From positions 1 through 9,140 of the forward strand of contig DCFR01000028.1 of the NCBI GenBank assembly GCA_002319815.1: DNA of 9,140 nucleotides, written 5' to 3'. The notes beneath the pieces are model-generated. The model saw only the letters and a program-made list of their open reading frames with translations, ran no database searches and was not told the DNA's origin. Each line of letters opens with the position of its first letter. The first letter of the stretch is position 1. A program made the position numbers and the translations under genes. Below are positions 6,448 to 9,140 of the stretch, in pieces. The DNA comes from Megamonas sp. UBA1799 (GTDB lineage Bacteria > Bacillota > Negativicutes > Selenomonadales > Selenomonadaceae).

Positions 6448-7776
6448 ATGAGAGCTTTTCGTCTGGGGTTTCTTTTCGCGCTGCTTTCCGTATGGCTGGT
6501 TATGCCGTCGGCGTTGGCCTTGCCGGCTGTTGGCAATACAGTGGGGAGTACGACGGCTAAAAGCGGGAGCGAGCCTGTTTTGAAAGTCGGTCTGGTGACG
6601 GGTCAAACGACGGTGAATATTTCGGCGCCGTCAGCCTTTGTGATTCGGGACGCGGCTACCAAGCAAGGGCTGGAAAAGTATGCAGCACATGCGGTGGTAA
6701 CCTTGTCCATTCGCAATCAGCAGTTTTTAATCAACGGAAAACCGGTTGCCGCCAAGAGCTTATCTATTTTGCCCGCCGATCATAAAAATGCGGCAGGACT
6801 CCAGCTGGGTGCTGCAAAATACCGCGGCGCTTTGTTGGTCTGGCTAAGCGGCAGCACCTTGACCGTTGTTAATGAAGTGGGGCTGGAAGATTATCTGGAA
6901 GGTGTTGTGCCTGCAGAAATGATCGAAAGCTGGCCGGCAGAAGCGTTAAAAGCCCAGTCGGTGGCAGCGCGGACGTTTGCCTTGTATTCGCGTGGGCGGC
7001 ATGCGGCAGAAGGATATGATCTGTGTGCGGACACTCATTGTCAGGTATATGAAGGGATGAAGGCAGAGACGGCCGCGACGCATGCTGCGGTTGCGGCAAC
7101 ACGGGGAGAAGTGCTTTGTTATCAGGGGCAGCCTATTTATGCGGCGTTCCACTCGTCTTCGGGTGGTATCACGGCCGGCAGTGAAGAAGTATGGGGAAAC
7201 CATCTTCCTTATTTGCGCCCAGTTACGGATGATGATTCCGCTTCGCCGCATCATCACTGGCAAATGCAGTTTACCGCGCCACAGGTGCAGGTGAAACTAC
7301 AGGCGGCGGGCTACAATATCGGGATATTGAAAAATATTGAATTGACACCGCTAGTTTCCGGAGCAGGACGTACTGCCGACCGCTCAGCTTCGGGTCGGGT
7401 ACAGTTGGTCCGCTTTTATGGAACGAAGGGAACGGCGGCCCTGTCCGGCACAAAAATGCGTCAGGTTTTTGGCCTGCACAGCACCCTGTTTGCCATTCAG
7501 CTGCAGCGTCCGGATATCAAGGGGATTAATGCCGATATGGGGCTGCAAAAAAAGGAAATAACCGCTGTTTTGCCGGCGGTTGCGGAACATGGCATTACCA
7601 ATAATATGCATCCTTTGAGCAATCAAAATGGAGAAAAAATATTATTTGATGGCTATGGTTTTGGTCATGGATTAGGAATGTCACAGTGGGGTGCAAAAAC
7701 GATGGCCGCCAAAAGTGACTACCGGGCTATTCTACTGCACTACTATACTAACATTGAATTAAAGAAATTGTATTGA
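6448..7776 (+). CDS. SpoIID/LytB-domain protein, probable peptidoglycan lytic transglycosylase
   Basis: The 442-residue secreted protein has an N-terminal signal peptide (hydrophobic residues 7-20, likely cleavage after SALA at 24). The SpoIID domain spans about 140-416. It includes GLEDYLEGVVPAEM with the probable catalytic Glu157, LKAQSVAARTFAL (167-179), CADTHCQVYEG with Cys193/Cys198, FHSSSGG (234-240) and the C-terminal GFGHGLGMSQWGA (404-416). In spore formers SpoIID cuts glycan strands during engulfment; LytB-type relatives act in ordinary cell-wall remodelling, so the domain does not prove sporulation. About 50 residues (350-400) before the final motif look longer than in typical members. 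A GGGGGGTGAG SD supports the ATG. Its place between queH and queA suggests co-transcription, not a shared function. A spoIID name would be reasonable, but the role is not certain. Confidence 0.9.
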   Translation: MRAFRLGFLFALLSVWLVMPSALALPAVGNTVGSTTAKSGSEPVLKVGLVTGQTTVNISAPSAFVIRDAATKQGLEKYAAHAVVTLSIRNQQFLINGKPVAAKSLSILPADHKNAAGLQLGAAKYRGALLVWLSGSTLTVVNEVGLEDYLEGVVPAEMIESWPAEALKAQSVAARTFALYSRGRHAAEGYDLCADTHCQVYEGMKAETAATHAAVAATRGEVLCYQGQPIYAAFHSSSGGITAGSEEVWGNHLPYLRPVTDDDSASPHHHWQMQFTAPQVQVKLQAAGYNIGILKNIELTPLVSGAGRTADRSASGRVQLVRFYGTKGTAALSGTKMRQVFGLHSTLFAIQLQRPDIKGINADMGLQKKEITAVLPAVAEHGITNNMHPLSNQNGEKILFDGYGFGHGLGMSQWGAKTMAAKSDYRAILLHYYTNIELKKLY

Positions 7777-7787
7777 GGAGCTAGAGT

Positions 7788-8876
7788 ATGTTACTAACAG
7801 ATTTTGATTATGATTTGCCGGAAGAACTCATTGCACAGACACCGGTGGAACCGCGGAATGCTTCGCGACTCATGGTGCTTGATCCGGGTCAAGAGACAAT
7901 TGAACATCATCATTTTTATGATTTGAAAAAGTTTTTAACGCCGGGGGACACCTTGATTTTTAATGATACGCGGGTGATGCCGGCGCGTCTGATCGGTCAC
8001 CGCGAGCCGTCTGGCGGGCGGGTCGAAGTATTTCTGCTGCGCCGTCTGAACGGCGATACCTGGGAAACACTGGTTAAGCCAGGCAAGAAAGCCCAAGTCG
8101 GGAATGTGATCCGGTTTGGCGATGAATTGGCCTGCACGGTAACCGATCACACGGATTTTGGCGGACGCATTGTGAAGTTTCAATATCAAGGGATCTTTGA
8201 AGAAATTCTTGATCGTTTAGGCGAGACTCCGCTGCCGCCGTATATTCATGAGAAACTGGCGGATAAGGAACGTTATCAGACGGTATATTGCCGTGAGGAA
8301 GGTTCGGCAGCGGCGCCAACGGCTGGGCTGCATTTTACTAAAGAGCAGATGCAGGAACTCAAGGATATGGGCGTCAACCTGGGATTTTTGACGTTGCATG
8401 TCGGTTTGGGAACTTTTCGTCCGGTCAATGTGGACAATATTGAAGATCATGTGATGCATAAAGAGTATTATTGCATTACCGATGAGACTGCGAAACTGAT
8501 CATGGCCACCAAGGCGGCCGGCCATCGGGTGATCGCGGTGGGAACGACTTCGATTCGTACATTGGAAGCGGCGGCTGCAGCCAAGGGGCAGATCACTGGG
8601 AAAAGCGGCTGGACGGGAATTTTTATTTATCCGGGTTATGAATTTAAAATCGTCGATGCGATTATTACCAATTTTCATTTGCCAAAGTCAACGCTGATCA
8701 TGCTGATCAGTGCTTTTGCCGGACGCGAGTTCGTTTTGAAGGCCTATAAAAAAGCAGTTGAAGAGCGCTATCGTTTCTTCTCTTTTGGGGATGCAATGTT
8801 CTGCTCAGGACAACAGAGCCCAGAGAAGCGTAAAAAAGAGCTTCAGGCATTGGAACATCTCCACGATAACGATTAA
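7788..8876 (+). CDS. queA: S-adenosylmethionine:tRNA ribosyltransferase-isomerase QueA
   Basis: QueA transfers and isomerises the ribosyl group of S-adenosylmethionine onto preQ1 in tRNA, giving epoxyqueuosine. The 362-residue protein shows FNDTRVMPARL (58-68), GRVEVFLLRR (77-86), PTAGLHFT (177-184), LHVGLGTFRPV (203-213), VGTTSIRTLE (251-260), GWTGIFIYPG (274-283) and NFHLPKSTL (295-303). The core ends as usual at FSFGDAMF (338). A charged 24-residue tail rich in Lys, Glu and His follows, longer than in many relatives (about 340 residues). A TGAGGAG SD lies just before the ATG. It is the last gene of the operon; tgt, its common downstream partner, is not present in this window. Confidence 0.97.
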   Translation: MLLTDFDYDLPEELIAQTPVEPRNASRLMVLDPGQETIEHHHFYDLKKFLTPGDTLIFNDTRVMPARLIGHREPSGGRVEVFLLRRLNGDTWETLVKPGKKAQVGNVIRFGDELACTVTDHTDFGGRIVKFQYQGIFEEILDRLGETPLPPYIHEKLADKERYQTVYCREEGSAAAPTAGLHFTKEQMQELKDMGVNLGFLTLHVGLGTFRPVNVDNIEDHVMHKEYYCITDETAKLIMATKAAGHRVIAVGTTSIRTLEAAAAAKGQITGKSGWTGIFIYPGYEFKIVDAIITNFHLPKSTLIMLISAFAGREFVLKAYKKAVEERYRFFSFGDAMFCSGQQSPEKRKKELQALEHLHDND

Positions 8877-8890
8877 TCTTGTATAGCATA

Positions 8891-8930
8891 AGCCCCCGCA
8901 GCCATTACGGTTGCGGGGGCTTGTTTGTTT
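8891..8930 (+). terminator. GC-rich terminator after queA, probably shared with a convergent gene
   Basis: A 13 bp stem (AGCCCCCGCAGCC at 8891-8903 with GGTTGCGGGGGCT at 8909-8921, one G-U) with a 5 nt loop is followed by TTGTTTGTTT. The tract is interrupted by G but the stem is very strong. It begins 14 nt after the queA stop. The - strand reading frame on the right stops at 8929-8931, so the hairpin may end both transcripts, though the T tract on the - strand side is poor. Confidence 0.88.
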
Positions 8931-9140
8931 AGTAGCGGAAGGAATGGATAGAGGCGTTGACAAATTCTATCTGGGTGATATGCCCGTCCAGGACGACAAT
9001 ATTTTTGATGACGGTATTGATAAAGTCCTTGAGAATCTTGTTGCCGCTGTTCATGGCCAATTCCTGAAAATCAATATTGCCGATATTTATAGCCTTATTG
9101 AAGAGGAGGTGTGTGGCTTTGTATAGTGGCTCACTTGTCA
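8929..9140 (-). CDS. 3' end of a convergent gene, product unknown; possibly a serine recombinase C-terminus
   Basis: Read on the - strand, an open frame of 69 codons enters from the right edge and ends at TAA (complement of 8929-8931), just outside the queA terminator stem. It starts beyond the window. The peptide reads like real protein: mixed polar and hydrophobic, with a segment ILKDFINTVIKNIVV (about 35-49) and an ending TQIEFVNASIHSFRY. Many serine recombinases of Firmicutes end in a helix followed by short strands of the form I.F.NG..H.F.Y, and this resembles that pattern. The similarity is from memory, is short, and cannot be aligned here. A + strand frame over the same bases (from ATG 8944 to 9126) is also open, but would start about 23 nt after the terminator with no promoter, so I prefer the - strand. 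Confidence 0.5.
   Translation of the reverse strand, partial: TSEPLYKATHLLFNKAINIGNIDFQELAMNSGNKILKDFINTVIKNIVVLDGHITQIEFVNASIHSFRY

Noticed and set aside
8957..8984. A perfect TTGACA (8957-8962) with TGA-TATGCC 16 nt downstream, as a possible promoter.
   Set aside because: The -10 is poor and the site lies inside the probable - strand coding region; a single consensus hexamer is weak evidence.
8944..9126. A + strand open frame of 60 residues (ATG 8944, acidic product), followed by an SD-like GAGGAGG and a possible TTG start at 9119 for a next gene.
   Set aside because: It begins 23 nt after a strong terminator, has an SD that is too close to its ATG, and matches no family I know. The opposite strand over the same bases gives a more protein-like frame ending at the terminator. 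It is not fully excluded.

Overview
This 9.1 kb window looks like ordinary chromosome from a low- to mid-GC Firmicute, most likely a Negativicute. The basis is the character of the L13 and aminotransferase proteins, the ruvCAB-queH-spoIID-queA gene order, and CCA-encoding tRNA genes. The class assignment is inference and the genus cannot be fixed from the sequence alone. Almost everything reads on the + strand with strong Shine-Dalgarno (SD) sequences.

Layout. Positions 28-313 hold three tRNA genes (His-GTG, Trp-CCA, Ser-GCT), closed by a strong intrinsic terminator. A promoter at 366-394 then drives a class I/II PLP-dependent aminotransferase gene (514-1701). This gene is broken by one in-frame TAA at codon 256; the reading frame is otherwise intact to a normal-length end. 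A near-consensus promoter (1710-1738) and a structured leader that fits the L13 autoregulatory leader precede rplM-rpsI, which end at a textbook terminator (2728-2756).

A second transcription unit begins at an extended -10 promoter (about 2752-2780) directly behind that terminator. It carries yebC, ruvC, ruvA, ruvB, queH, a spoIID-like gene and queA, tightly spaced (3-48 nt gaps) and ending at a GC-rich hairpin (8891-8930). It joins Holliday-junction processing (RuvABC), a YebC/PmpR-family factor, a cell-wall lytic enzyme (SpoIID) and two queuosine steps: QueA makes epoxyqueuosine in tRNA and QueH reduces it to queuosine.

At the right edge, the - strand holds the 3' end of a gene that converges on queA (8929 to beyond 9140). 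It has no start inside the window. Its C-terminus looks loosely like that of a serine recombinase. The usual neighbour of queA, tgt, is absent here, so this boundary is the most likely place for an accessory insertion.

I found no CRISPR array, insertion sequence or clearly novel system. The points most worth checking are the nonsense codon in the aminotransferase, the - strand gene at the right edge, the L13-type leader, and a two-tier hairpin around the yebC stop codon.
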